From Microbacterium sp. SS28 (GTDB taxonomy: Bacteria > Actinomycetota > Actinomycetes > Actinomycetales > Microbacteriaceae), in contig NZ_JAKWJP010000002.1 of NCBI RefSeq assembly GCF_022761035.1, positions 620,001 to 684,000 on the forward strand: a stretch of DNA of 64,000 bases. Direction: 5' to 3'. This document shows, one piece after another, positions 42,401-50,648 of this stretch. The notes below the pieces were generated by a model. The model saw only the letters and a list, made by a program, of their open reading frames with translations. It was not told the DNA's origin and made no database searches. Positions within the stretch are counted from its first letter, which is position 1, and each line of letters opens with the position of its first letter. A program made the position numbers and the translations under genes.

Positions 42401-42730
42401 GGTTCCCACAGCGGCCGTGGGCGACGGATGCCGCGACGCGCGCGATGCCGCAGACTTCACGCTCGCCCGCACGGCGCGCAGACCGGGGTGCGCGGCAGGC
42501 TCGATGGGTCCTGGCGCGACCGGCGGCGCCGGCATCCGTCCGCCCTCGACGAGTCGCTGCGCCGTGCGCGGTCTCGTCCCCTCGGCGAGGAGCGAGGCGA
42601 TCGCGGCGTTGCCGACGAGCGGCTGCAGGGCGAGCATCTCGTTCGGTGCGCGGATCGGCGCATCCCTCGCCGGCGCGGAGCGGGTCAGGCGTCGCGCCGG
42701 CGCCGCCTCGAGGATGGGAGCGGCGGACAT
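39425..42730 (-). CDS. eCIS effector: long helical body with C-terminal PD-(D/E)XK DNase-like toxin domain
   Basis: 1101 aa. Residues 33-49 LALQPLVGNAAIASLLA form an LQxxxGNxAV motif also present in the DUF4157 protein. The body (about 280-860) is mostly helical with hydrophobic stretches near 540-575, 624-645, 705-745 and 770-800, then a Lys-rich segment. Residues 957-1101 resemble EC869-type CdiA/endonuclease toxins: RGMIIEG with Glu, WAIDF with Asp, STEITKSL and MKSLDL, then a terminal LEVLIGPGNPTAKQQAEIDAVI segment. The 3' end is clearly less GC-rich than the rest. No immunity gene follows. It could also double as tape measure. Confidence 0.78.
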   Translation of the reverse strand: MSAAPILEAAPARRLTRSAPARDAPIRAPNEMLALQPLVGNAAIASLLAEGTRPRTAQRLVEGGRMPAPPVAPGPIEPAAHPGLRAVRASVKSAASRASRHPSPTAAVGTAEKAVEPVSDEAEAQAKQERAATIGNAPTPGFDKAAFIAAVNAAIAKQTPKTLEDAAEFGSSGKAESVGAEVKGRVGQSKSASTGPLSEATAQPPDTSRATLTPGTPLAVAPPAVAPALAAGRAAPVPAPQEQTNLDHGPAQVDQEMSEAGVSEEQLRTSNEPEFTDALAAKGEASTHAATAPAALREQEAGIIAGAKQDAAATGIAGGAGLASSKAAGATKLLGGQQQAKTAQEGARAKVNADLRGIFDKTKTDVEAILASIDTTVEADFTKGESEARTAFKSFHEREMSAFKEREYGWNPLAWGKDLLFGPPPGAKAVFEKSRSFYQNEMTRVISGIADTVGKKLTEAKDRVTKGRDQIAGYVAGLAPALRTEGAKAAQGFTAQFDQLEQLVDEKSQSVVEDLAAKYVAAKGEVDAEITKMQEESKGLVGRAVAAVVGVVTTIKNLAAMLTQVLARAAAAVDKIIKDPIGFLGNLVNAVKGGIQQFGTNIATHLKAGLQSWLFGALAEGGIELPEKFDFKGVLQLILSILGLTWAKVRARIAAKLPPGALEAVEKGFGIVKTIMTAGISGIWQLLLQKLGDIKEMVLNQVKEMVSVEIIKAGIVWLISMLNPASAFVKACKMIYDVVMFFVEKASQIKEFVDSILDSVESIAGGGVGAVAGYIEKTLGRMVPIIIGFMASLLGLGGISGKIKAILEKIQEPVGKAIDWVVGKAVTFGKKALALGKKLLSKAKTFGKKVVGGIKKKLGIKEKTPAEARAKERKAAERGASVLNRIPKSRFAQPLTGPALTAVKLAYGLDAIQAVGRDGKWFVAATINRTTEAPTHHPYQQLSGGTDATWELPWSQRGMIIEGAMAKVFRKEGLPIQRVPATFWAIDFISGGIVKTTRDANGKWVSTEITKSLGISMKSLDLLTKLTRVPRSPEAVRQTLRKHVRDLKAFTDDTLKGVTVKDLQDRRLEVLIGPGNPTAKQQAEIDAVIASAGLHIVVRRF

Positions 42731-42744
42731 GGCGGGGAAAGGCC

Positions 42745-43470
42745 TCAGCCGGAGGCCTCTTCCTCCTCCGCCTCTTCCTCGCGCTGCACGAACATCCCCT
42801 GCACGGCGGCGGACTCGTCGGGCTCTTCGTCGGCGTCCTCGGCGCGCTGGACCGACGGCGCCGACGGGTCGACCGACCGCTGCACGCCGGCCGCGGCATC
42901 CGGTGTGCTCATGGCCCGGTCGGCGTTCTCGGCCGCCGCGCGCTCGAACCGGTCGCCGGGATCGCTGACGCTCACGCCGCCTCCCGTCGGGGTGCCGTCG
43001 ACGGGTCCGCTGCGCTGCTGCATGACGTGGGTCAGCTCGTGCGCGAGGGTCGTCCGCCCGGCGGTCGACGACGGCTCGAACGCGTCGCGCTGGAAGACGA
43101 CGTGCGAGCCGACCGTGTAGGCGTGCGCCCCCACGGACTTCGCCGAATCGTGCGCCGCGGCGTCATTGTGCACGCGGACGTCCGAGAAGTCGGCGCCGAG
43201 TCGCTGCTCCATGTCGGTGCGGACGTCGCCGTCGAGGCTCGAACCGCCCCCCGACACGACGTCGAGCACGGGCGAGCGCTCCTGCTCCTGCTCGGCGAGC
43301 TCGGCTACGGCGCCGTTGCCCGCCTCGCGCTGCAGTCGCAGCATGCCCGCAGGTCCCAGGACGTCGAGCCGTCTCTCGCGCAGTCCCGTCGCGGCGGCGG
43401 CGTCGGCGTGCCGCTCGTCGCGCGGACGCCGCGCGACGCTCTCGGCCGCCTCGTAATCGAATGTGGACAT
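42745..43470 (-). CDS. eCIS-associated DUF4157 domain protein
   Basis: 241 aa. Seen: LQREAGNGAVAEL (46-58), the DUF4157 core ADFSDVRVHNDAAAHDSA and VVFQRDAFEP, and the zincin-like HELTHVMQQ (144-152). The C-terminal third is acidic and contains VQRS, VQRA and VQRE triplets. DUF4157 is a marker of eCIS cargo and may act as metalloprotease or as a loading module. GGAGG precedes ATG 43470. It is followed by the effector gene after 14 bases. Confidence 0.88.
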   Translation of the reverse strand: MSTFDYEAAESVARRPRDERHADAAAATGLRERRLDVLGPAGMLRLQREAGNGAVAELAEQEQERSPVLDVVSGGGSSLDGDVRTDMEQRLGADFSDVRVHNDAAAHDSAKSVGAHAYTVGSHVVFQRDAFEPSSTAGRTTLAHELTHVMQQRSGPVDGTPTGGGVSVSDPGDRFERAAAENADRAMSTPDAAAGVQRSVDPSAPSVQRAEDADEEPDESAAVQGMFVQREEEAEEEEASG

Positions 43471-43554
43471 GGCCCCTCCAGTCCCCTCTCTCCTGCCTAC
43501 CTCCGCGCGCCCCCGTGGGTCGCGACGTGTGATGCGGACGAAGGGGACGCGTGA

Positions 43555-43572
43555 CCTGCCCGATCGGGCAGG
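43555..43572. promoter_or_regulatory. 18-bp perfect palindrome upstream of the DUF4157-effector operon
   Basis: CCTGCCCGATCGGGCAGG, centred 93 bases before the DUF4157 start. Its 14-bp core differs by one base from the palindrome upstream of the adhesin operon at the same distance. It is a candidate operator for one of the two LuxR-type regulators or another eCIS regulator. Confidence 0.6.
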
Positions 43573-43603
43573 GGCCGCATCCCGGCATCCGTTCCGCGTC
43601 CGT

Positions 43604-45652
43604 TCATGCGCCGACCTTCGGCCAGTACCGCCCGAACTCGCTCTCGACGAGCAGTCTGCCGAGCTTGCGGTACTCCCGCTCGACGGCGGCCACGAGGTGG
43701 CGCATCAGGACGATGCCCTCGGCCGCGGCGGCGAAGTACCCCGCCGTCACGGCCGCCGACCGGATGGACCCGCCGGAGAGCTCGAACGCCGACCCGAGGA
43801 ACGCGAGGTCGAGATCGTCGCCGCGCGCGATCGCGGGGCCCAGGCAGCGGTCCCAAAGCTCGGTGCGCAGCGCGGCGTCGGGCATCGGGAAGTCGATGAT
43901 GAGGTCGAGCCGCCGCGTGAACGCCTCGTCGATGTTGGCACGCAGGTTGGTCGACAGGAGCGCGAGCCCGTCGAACCGCTCGATCCGCTGCAGCAGATAC
44001 GCGCTCTCGACGTTCGCGTACCGGTCGTGCGCGTCGCGCACTTCGGACCGCTTGCCGAAGACGGCGTCCGCCTCGTCGAAGAGCAGCACGCCGTTGGTGC
44101 CGGCGGCCGCCTGGAACACGCGCTCGAGGTTCTTCTCCGTCTCGCCGACGTACTTGTCGACGAGCGTCGAGAGGTCGATGACGTAGAGGTCGAGGGCGAG
44201 CTCGCCCGCGATGACCTCGGCCGACATCGTCTTGCCCGTGCCCGAGTCGCCCGCGAACAGCGCCACGACCCCGTGCCCGCGGCCACCGCCGGGGCGCATC
44301 GCCCAGTCGCCCAGCACGCGCTCGCGGAACCGCGCCCGCACCGCGACCTCGCGCAGCGATTCGGCCGTCCCCACGGGGAGCACGAGGTCCTCCCAGCCGA
44401 CCGTCGGGGCGATCCGTCGCGCGAGCCGGTCGAGGGTCGATCCGTTCTCGGCGCGCGCTCCCGCGCCGAGGTGCGCCGCCGTGAGCAGACCGTCGGAGGT
44501 GACGGATGCCTGGGTCCGAGCCGTCTGCGCGGCGCGCACGACCTGCTCGGGGCGCAGCCGGTACGGCGCCGTCGCGGATTCGATGTCGAGCATCTCGATC
44601 CCCGCTCCGAGGCTCTCGCGCCACAGCCGGACGCGCTCGTCGACAGTGCTCGCGGGAACGTCGATGACGGCGGGGAGATCGCGCGTCCATCCCGGGTCCC
44701 ACGTGTCGGCGCCGACGAAGATCGTCGGCATCGGCGATGCGTCGAGCGCCGCGAGCACGTCGGGGGCGGCGTCGCGGGCGACGGGCCCCGCGATGAGACC
44801 CTGTCCGCGCAGGCGCACCTCGCGGACCGCGAGCCGCGCCTCGTCGACGCCGTGCTCCGAGCCGAGGCGGTCGAGATCCAGGTGCACGGCGCCGCGACCT
44901 AGTGCCGCGAGCGCGCGGGCCGCCACGACCGTGCCCGATCCGGTCGCCGACTCGCGGACGTAGAGGGAGCGGATGCCGCGCCGCAGCGCCGCGACGAGGG
45001 CCGAGGCATCCCCCCACTCGATCTCGGGCGCGTGCGAGATGAGTCCGTCGAGAGCGGAGTCGGGCGTGTCGTCGCCCAGGAGGTGCGCCACGACGCGATC
45101 GGGGACCCGCAGGGCACGGCTCGGCAGCGCGCGATCGGGATCGTCCATGACGAGCAGCCCCGCGGAGACGAGCGGCCCGTGCGCTAGCCGGGAGCGGTCG
45201 CGCGCCGACGCGAGCGGGACTCCGCACAGGTCGAGCGTCAGCGCGACAGAGGGGCGCCGACGGCTCACGTCGTCGTTGAGATAGCCGAAGAACCGCTCGA
45301 ACCGCGGATCGAGGTCCGCCGCGAGCGCGATGACGAGCATGTCGACATCGAGATCCGTGAGGTCGAAGGTCTCGGCGAGGTCGCGGAGCCGGATGCGGGA
45401 GCCTGCGTCGACTGCCTCGTCCGCGGCTCGCTCGCACGCCTCCCGGCGGCCCGACGCATCCGTCCACGCCGCCGAGCCCGGCGCGTCCTCGAAGAGGCGG
45501 TCGATCATCTCCTCGCTGAGGTAGAGACCTCGGAAGGGGTCGTCGGGGTGCGGGTCGTCGGCGCGCCGCGCGAGGATGAGCGCGCGGATGCGGTCCTCCA
45601 TGACGCCGAGCCGCGCCAGCAGGTGGGTGACGCTCGGATCGTCGAAGGTCAT
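43604..45652 (-). CDS. AAA+ ATPase of the eCIS (Afp15/Cis15-like)
   Basis: 682 aa. N-terminal winged-helix and degenerate ATPase region (about 1-400), then an active AAA+ module: Walker A GDSGTGKT (about 465-472), Walker B VLLFDEADAVFGKR, sensor LLSTNLRANIDEAFTRRLD with the arginine finger. It remodels or assembles the particle, or terminates the tube. Start overlaps the DUF4255 stop (ATGA). Confidence 0.9.
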   Translation of the reverse strand: MTFDDPSVTHLLARLGVMEDRIRALILARRADDPHPDDPFRGLYLSEEMIDRLFEDAPGSAAWTDASGRREACERAADEAVDAGSRIRLRDLAETFDLTDLDVDMLVIALAADLDPRFERFFGYLNDDVSRRRPSVALTLDLCGVPLASARDRSRLAHGPLVSAGLLVMDDPDRALPSRALRVPDRVVAHLLGDDTPDSALDGLISHAPEIEWGDASALVAALRRGIRSLYVRESATGSGTVVAARALAALGRGAVHLDLDRLGSEHGVDEARLAVREVRLRGQGLIAGPVARDAAPDVLAALDASPMPTIFVGADTWDPGWTRDLPAVIDVPASTVDERVRLWRESLGAGIEMLDIESATAPYRLRPEQVVRAAQTARTQASVTSDGLLTAAHLGAGARAENGSTLDRLARRIAPTVGWEDLVLPVGTAESLREVAVRARFRERVLGDWAMRPGGGRGHGVVALFAGDSGTGKTMSAEVIAGELALDLYVIDLSTLVDKYVGETEKNLERVFQAAAGTNGVLLFDEADAVFGKRSEVRDAHDRYANVESAYLLQRIERFDGLALLSTNLRANIDEAFTRRLDLIIDFPMPDAALRTELWDRCLGPAIARGDDLDLAFLGSAFELSGGSIRSAAVTAGYFAAAAEGIVLMRHLVAAVEREYRKLGRLLVESEFGRYWPKVGA

Positions 45653-46272
45653 CGCTCCCCCGGTGATCGGTGTGCGCGCTGCTCGGAGACGCCCGCCGCC
45701 AGGAGGTCGACGAAACCCGCCTCGACGCCCGCCGTGACGGGCGGGCCGGCCTCGTACACGACGCCCGTGGCCATGGGGACCGTCACGACGACGTCGAGTG
45801 ACGGCTTGAGCTCGCCGCCGAGCGACGACCAGACGTCGGCGAAGGCGCGGTCCTCGGGAGGGGGCAGCGCGACCGTGAGCGACACGGGGCGACCCACCTC
45901 GGCAAGGGTGCCCCGCATGAGCTGGTCGGGAAGTGCGTCGAACGGGAGGAGAGCCCGGAGGAGCCCGTCGAGCAGGCGGTGCTCGTCCTCGGGGCGCTGC
46001 GTCCACGCCGTCACGAGATAGGACAGCTTGAAGAAGCGCGGACCGGGCGCGCGGCTCACGATGATGCCGCGGTCGTCACGCGTCTCGACGAAGCCGCGCT
46101 CGCGGCGGCGGAGGTCCTCGCGGATGTCGTAGAGGTACAGGTTGACGGTCGGTGCGTTGCGGCGCGCCGCCCAGTCCTTCGTCGGCGCGTCGAACACGAC
46201 GTCGACGTCCTTCGGGACCCCCGGGATCTCGCGTACGAGTTCGCCGAGGGCCTGGTCGACTTCTGCGATCAT
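45649..46272 (-). CDS. DUF4255 protein (tail terminator/sheath cap, Afp16-like)
   Basis: 207 aa. Seen: EVDQALGELVREIP at the N terminus, APTVNLYLYDIREDLRRRERGF, SYLVTAWTQRPEDEHRLLDGLLRALL. These are the hallmarks of DUF4255, present in nearly all eCIS, which caps the distal end of tube and sheath. Ten bases after the adhesin stop; translationally coupled to the AAA+ gene. Confidence 0.92.
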   Translation of the reverse strand: MIAEVDQALGELVREIPGVPKDVDVVFDAPTKDWAARRNAPTVNLYLYDIREDLRRRERGFVETRDDRGIIVSRAPGPRFFKLSYLVTAWTQRPEDEHRLLDGLLRALLPFDALPDQLMRGTLAEVGRPVSLTVALPPPEDRAFADVWSSLGGELKPSLDVVVTVPMATGVVYEAGPPVTAGVEAGFVDLLAAGVSEQRAHRSPGER

Positions 46273-46282
46273 CGCCGCTCCT

Positions 46283-49200
46283 CTATCCGCCGCGCCCGAC
46301 GAGCTCGTCCGCGACCGTGCTGCGAGGCACGACGAGCAGCTCGCGCGCGGGGTCGAGCGTGCCGAACCGGCCGTCGGTGCTCGTCACGATGAGGCCGCGG
46401 ACTCCGAGAGCCGCGCGCCGGACGATGAGCAGGCGCTGCTGCCCGATCGTGACGTCAGCGGGAAGGATCCGCTCGGCCACCGTCAGCTCGGGCCACGTCG
46501 ACCACGCCATCGTCAGCGAGGCGCCCGGAGGGAAGTCCTCGAGGAAGACCGTGACGACATCGCCCGGCCGGGCCACGCCGGGGACGATCGTGGCCTTGGG
46601 CTGGAGGACGCGGACGCGCACCGAGTCAGCGCCGATCCAGTCCGGCGGCAGTTCGACGATCACGGGCTCGGGCGGCTCGACATGGATCGCGACCGTCGCA
46701 CCGGGAGACTCGTCGACGCCGTCGTTCGACGTGAACGTGAAGAAGTCGGAGCCGCTGAATCCGGTGGTCGGCGTGTACACGAGGTTCGGCCCGGTGCCCG
46801 ACAGCACGCCGTGCGCCGGTGGGGCGACGACGTCGTAGGTCAGCTCGTCGCCGTCGGCATCGCTCGCCGACAGCGTCACTCCGACCGCCTTGTCGAACGC
46901 CGTGGTCACGGACTGGTCGGCTGCGACCGGCGGACGGTTCGACCGCAGGCTGCCCGCGGCGATGAAGACCTGGCTGTCCGATTCCTCCGCGACAGTGTCG
47001 GCGATCGCGATCTTCATCGTGTTCGTGGCGTTCGGCGTGACCTCCGCCGCGCATTGCAGCACGGTGGTCAAGCCGTCGGCCTCGAGGTCGAGGGGCCCTG
47101 ACGTCGGCTCGGAGTCGTTGAACACGGGGGCGTTGTCTCGGTACAGCTGCTCTCTCTGCGCAGCGCTCTCGAGCGATCCGCCGTTGATGGTCTCGACCGA
47201 GACGGGCTCTTCGTCCTCATCCGGCGTGATGGCGCAGTTGACCCCGTTGACGAAGATCGCGAAGACGCCGTGAGTCTCGAGCGCGGCGTACTCGCTGTAC
47301 TCCTCGCTCGCGAAGACGAAGTCCAGGAAGACCTCCGACGACGTCGGAACGAACCTGAACGTGAGTACGCTGGCATCCCGCGTGTCCCAGCCGAAGAGCT
47401 TCTCGAGATCGCTGTCGCCAAGCGCGCCGAGATCGCCGGTCGTCGTCTCACTGTCGTTCGGGCCGGGAGCCTCGTCGGCGTAGCCCGAGCTGAGGATGAC
47501 GCCCTCCGAGAATCCGAGGACGTCGAACCCCGAGAAGCGCCCCGCCCCGACCTCGCTCCCCGTGTACGCGACGTTGCTCGTCGCGATGCCCGGGCCGACG
47601 AGGGCGTCGACGAGTTCCTCGGGCCCCAGCGTGGAGAGGTCCGTGACCGTCTGACCGGTCGAGGCGAGTCCCACGGAAGGCGCCGAGATGCGTTCGATCA
47701 TCGTGAAGCTCGACGTCGAGATCGAGATGTCTACCGGCTCCTCCTCTTCCTCGCCATCGCCCTCCTCCTCGGCCGGCAGTGGCATCTCGGGAAGCGCCAG
47801 GTACGACAGGGCGAGACCGCTCACGCGGATCGTCCCCTCCACCGGATACGCCGACGGTTCGGCATCGAACGGCTCGACCGACGGCATGTCGAAGGCGACC
47901 GTGATCGTCCGCTCGGCAGCGTCGGGACCGAGACCCGTGAGCCGGCACGCGCCCCCCGCGACGATGTCGTCGCAGCCGCCGATCGCGCGCGGCGTCAGGA
48001 AGAACGGCCAGTCCAGGATGAGGTCCGCCGTGAGACCGGGGAGCGTGCCGGGGATCTCGCTCTCATATCCCACGGTCGCGGTCGCCGTGATCGGCTGCCC
48101 GCCTGTCCACCCCGTCTCGCTGTCGACGGTCAGGTCGATCGTGACCTCGGGCTCGAGGACGGCGAACTCCTCGGCATCCGACCCGATCCAGTCCGACGAG
48201 AGCTCGCTGCAGTCTGTGGGCGGTCCGTCGCACAGCTTCACACCGACCGCCGAGATCTCACCCGCTCCGGGGGCGTCGTCCGGCATGTCGAACCACAGCT
48301 CGACGACCTGGGTCGCGCCCACGATCGGGTCGGTGAGGAAGCAGATGTCGTCGACGATCTCGCAGCCGAACATGCCCGGCGGATCGACGAGCTCGAGGAA
48401 GTCCGGCCAGGTGATCGCGAGCCCCACGGCGTCGATGTCGGATTCCTCCGCCACCTCGTGGTCGTACGTGACCTCGACGGCGACGTGGAGCCGGAGCCCG
48501 CCGACGGTGCTGACGCTGCGGTCCAGGATCACGTCGACGGGGAACACATTCTCATCGAGGACGAACCGTGCACTGCTGGGCTCGATCCAGCTCCCGGGAA
48601 GGGACCGGGCCGCGCCGTCCGCGTTCTCGACCTCCAGCGCGACCCCCTCCATCGCGAAGTACCCCGCGAGACCCTGGGCCTCAGCCTCGGTCGGCAGTGC
48701 GAACTCCATCACGAACTCCGCAGCCGACCCCGGCAATCCGAGACCGCCGATGCGGCACACGCCGCCGTGACCGTCCCCGTTCGGGACGAAGTCCTCGCAC
48801 GGACTCGCAGGATCGCTCCGCGGAGTCAGGAACTCCGGCCACGTGACCTGCACGACGGCCGTCGCGTCGGCGAACCGGAAAGCGCTCGATTGCCGGTGCG
48901 ACACCCGGAACGTCGCGGTGACGTCGTCTCCGCCGGGAATCCCGTTATCCGCACTGAGCTCGACCGCAGTCACGATCGGCGGTTCGAAGACGGAGAACTC
49001 CTCGGCGCTTCCGATCAGCGCTGAGGCGGGAAGCGTCTCCATCAGAGATTCGCCTTCACTCGTGGCCCAGAGTTCGATGTTCGACGCGGTCACCGCGATC
49101 TCGCCCGAGTTCGGATCCGGCAGCTCGGCGGGCATCGTGAGCCGGAATCGCACCGTCTGGGTCTCGCCGGGCGGTGATGTCGCGAAGCGCAGCACGCAGA

Positions 49201-50539
49201 TCTGGTCGGCGCCTCTCCACTCCACGCATCCGTCGGGTGTCGCGCTCAGGCTGAGGAACGGAGGCCAGTCGAGTCGAAGCTCGACCGCGACGTACGGCCC
49301 ATAGCCCCGGTTCTCCGCGATGATGTCGAAGCCCTCGATCTGACGCACATCGATCTCGACCGCGACCTCTTCGCCCGCGACGATGCCTTCGCGCTCGCTG
49401 AGCCGCAGGTCGGTGTCGAAGATGTGCGCGACGAGCGTCGAGTCGTCCGCGTCGCCCTGGACCCAGCCCTCCGGCATGTCGTCGGGACTTCCCTCGGACG
49501 GGACGTACGTCGCAGTCAGCGGGGTCACGGATGTCGTGACCACGAGCGAATCGCCGGGGATCGTGCGCGGCGCCACCAGCTGAAGGTAGACGAGGTAGTA
49601 GCAGCTCGAACCGGAGAAGCACGAATACGGCGGAGGACCCGGCGTCCCGGGGATCTCGCCATCCGCGTCTTGGATCGGGGGGCAATGGGATTCCTCGCAG
49701 GACGCGTCCTGGAAGATCTCGAGATCGCAGAATCCATCGTCGACCGCTGTGCTCGCGTTCGCGCACAGGCCGCTGTCGTCGAGAGTCTCCCCGGTCCTCG
49801 CGAGCGTGAGCTCGTCCGGCCAGTCGAGGCGCCACACGGTCTGCGTCGACGACACCTGCAGGGGCGATTCGCTCGATGCGATGTTCGGGATGTCGATGAC
49901 GAACGATGTCGAGGCGGGGTCGGGGTCGCCCGCCCACGAATAGTCGAAGGCCTGGACCGCGCCCTGGTACAGCGCGCCCCATGTGACGACGGGGGCGACG
50001 GATGCCGGTGGCACGACCGTCTCGCCGATGACCACGGGGATCTCGCCCGTGCCGATCTCCACGAGCCGGTCGATCGTCAGCGCGAGCGCGGCCGGCTCGG
50101 GCAGCGGGGAGGCCTGCGGCTCGAGCGTCGACTCGAAGTACAGCGTCACGGATCCCCAGCCCTGGGCCACGACGTCGGCGCTGAGGACGCACTCCTCCCC
50201 CGAGACATGGTCGTCGAGCTCGGACCAGGCCACGTCCTCACCGGGACGGATGTATCCCCGGCAGCCCGAGGCGTCGACGAGGTCGATGCCCTCCGGCCAG
50301 GTGACGCGCACCGCAACCCAACCGGGTCCGGCGAACTCGGCATCCTGCAGACGGATGTCGAGGTCCCAGCGGAACTGCTCCCCCGGGCGCGCATCGCCGC
50401 CGACATCGAGTGCCGAGATGGAGAACGGCGAGGTCTCGGCCGGGTCCACGATCTCCGCCGCGGCAGGCGCAGCCGCGACCGCGCCGCCCAGCACGAGGGC
50501 GGCGGTCGCGAGCGCTGCTGCGAGGCGTCGGAGTATCAC
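46283..50539 (-). CDS. Large secreted adhesin-like protein with choice-of-anchor L domain
   Basis: 1418 aa, GTG start with AGGA seven bases upstream. Residues 1-28 form a Sec signal peptide (ALATAALVLGGAVAAAPAAA). About 30-940 hold at least six beta repeats of 130-160 residues, each with a WPxxL-type strand (VTWPEG, LDWPDE, LDWPPF, VTWPEF, ITWPDF, LDWPFF) and Cys pairs. About 955-1200 match the choice-of-anchor L domain (GFSEGVILSSG, FVFASEEYSEY, FAIFVNGVNCAI, DGLTTVLQC). A tandem-95/cadherin-like repeat (about 1205-1290) and a terminal IPT-like domain follow. No LPxTG or membrane anchor at the C terminus. Less GC-rich than the neighbours. Confidence 0.82.
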   Translation of the reverse strand: MILRRLAAALATAALVLGGAVAAAPAAAEIVDPAETSPFSISALDVGGDARPGEQFRWDLDIRLQDAEFAGPGWVAVRVTWPEGIDLVDASGCRGYIRPGEDVAWSELDDHVSGEECVLSADVVAQGWGSVTLYFESTLEPQASPLPEPAALALTIDRLVEIGTGEIPVVIGETVVPPASVAPVVTWGALYQGAVQAFDYSWAGDPDPASTSFVIDIPNIASSESPLQVSSTQTVWRLDWPDELTLARTGETLDDSGLCANASTAVDDGFCDLEIFQDASCEESHCPPIQDADGEIPGTPGPPPYSCFSGSSCYYLVYLQLVAPRTIPGDSLVVTTSVTPLTATYVPSEGSPDDMPEGWVQGDADDSTLVAHIFDTDLRLSEREGIVAGEEVAVEIDVRQIEGFDIIAENRGYGPYVAVELRLDWPPFLSLSATPDGCVEWRGADQICVLRFATSPPGETQTVRFRLTMPAELPDPNSGEIAVTASNIELWATSEGESLMETLPASALIGSAEEFSVFEPPIVTAVELSADNGIPGGDDVTATFRVSHRQSSAFRFADATAVVQVTWPEFLTPRSDPASPCEDFVPNGDGHGGVCRIGGLGLPGSAAEFVMEFALPTEAEAQGLAGYFAMEGVALEVENADGAARSLPGSWIEPSSARFVLDENVFPVDVILDRSVSTVGGLRLHVAVEVTYDHEVAEESDIDAVGLAITWPDFLELVDPPGMFGCEIVDDICFLTDPIVGATQVVELWFDMPDDAPGAGEISAVGVKLCDGPPTDCSELSSDWIGSDAEEFAVLEPEVTIDLTVDSETGWTGGQPITATATVGYESEIPGTLPGLTADLILDWPFFLTPRAIGGCDDIVAGGACRLTGLGPDAAERTITVAFDMPSVEPFDAEPSAYPVEGTIRVSGLALSYLALPEMPLPAEEEGDGEEEEEPVDISISTSSFTMIERISAPSVGLASTGQTVTDLSTLGPEELVDALVGPGIATSNVAYTGSEVGAGRFSGFDVLGFSEGVILSSGYADEAPGPNDSETTTGDLGALGDSDLEKLFGWDTRDASVLTFRFVPTSSEVFLDFVFASEEYSEYAALETHGVFAIFVNGVNCAITPDEDEEPVSVETINGGSLESAAQREQLYRDNAPVFNDSEPTSGPLDLEADGLTTVLQCAAEVTPNATNTMKIAIADTVAEESDSQVFIAAGSLRSNRPPVAADQSVTTAFDKAVGVTLSASDADGDELTYDVVAPPAHGVLSGTGPNLVYTPTTGFSGSDFFTFTSNDGVDESPGATVAIHVEPPEPVIVELPPDWIGADSVRVRVLQPKATIVPGVARPGDVVTVFLEDFPPGASLTMAWSTWPELTVAERILPADVTIGQQRLLIVRRAALGVRGLIVTSTDGRFGTLDPARELLVVPRSTVADELVGRGG

Positions 50540-50623
50540 GGTGATCCTGCTTCCGCTTCCATCGTCGCGAGCCCGCGCGCGTGTCCCGCGCGTGCCCGGG
50601 GCATCCGTCCGTGCACCGCCGCA

Positions 50624-50637
50624 TGCCCGACCGGGCA
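50624..50637. promoter_or_regulatory. TGCCCG-AC-CGGGCA palindrome upstream of the adhesin operon
   Basis: 14-bp palindrome centred about 92 bases before the GTG at 50539; near-identical to the core at 43557-43570. A related TGCCC-G-GGGCA lies at 50593-50603. Confidence 0.6.
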
Positions 50638-50648
50638 CGCGGCATCCG

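Noticed and set aside
41481..42968. A 495-codon plus-strand open frame opposite the effector
   Set aside because: Antisense composition only; it runs across the effector and DUF4157 genes.
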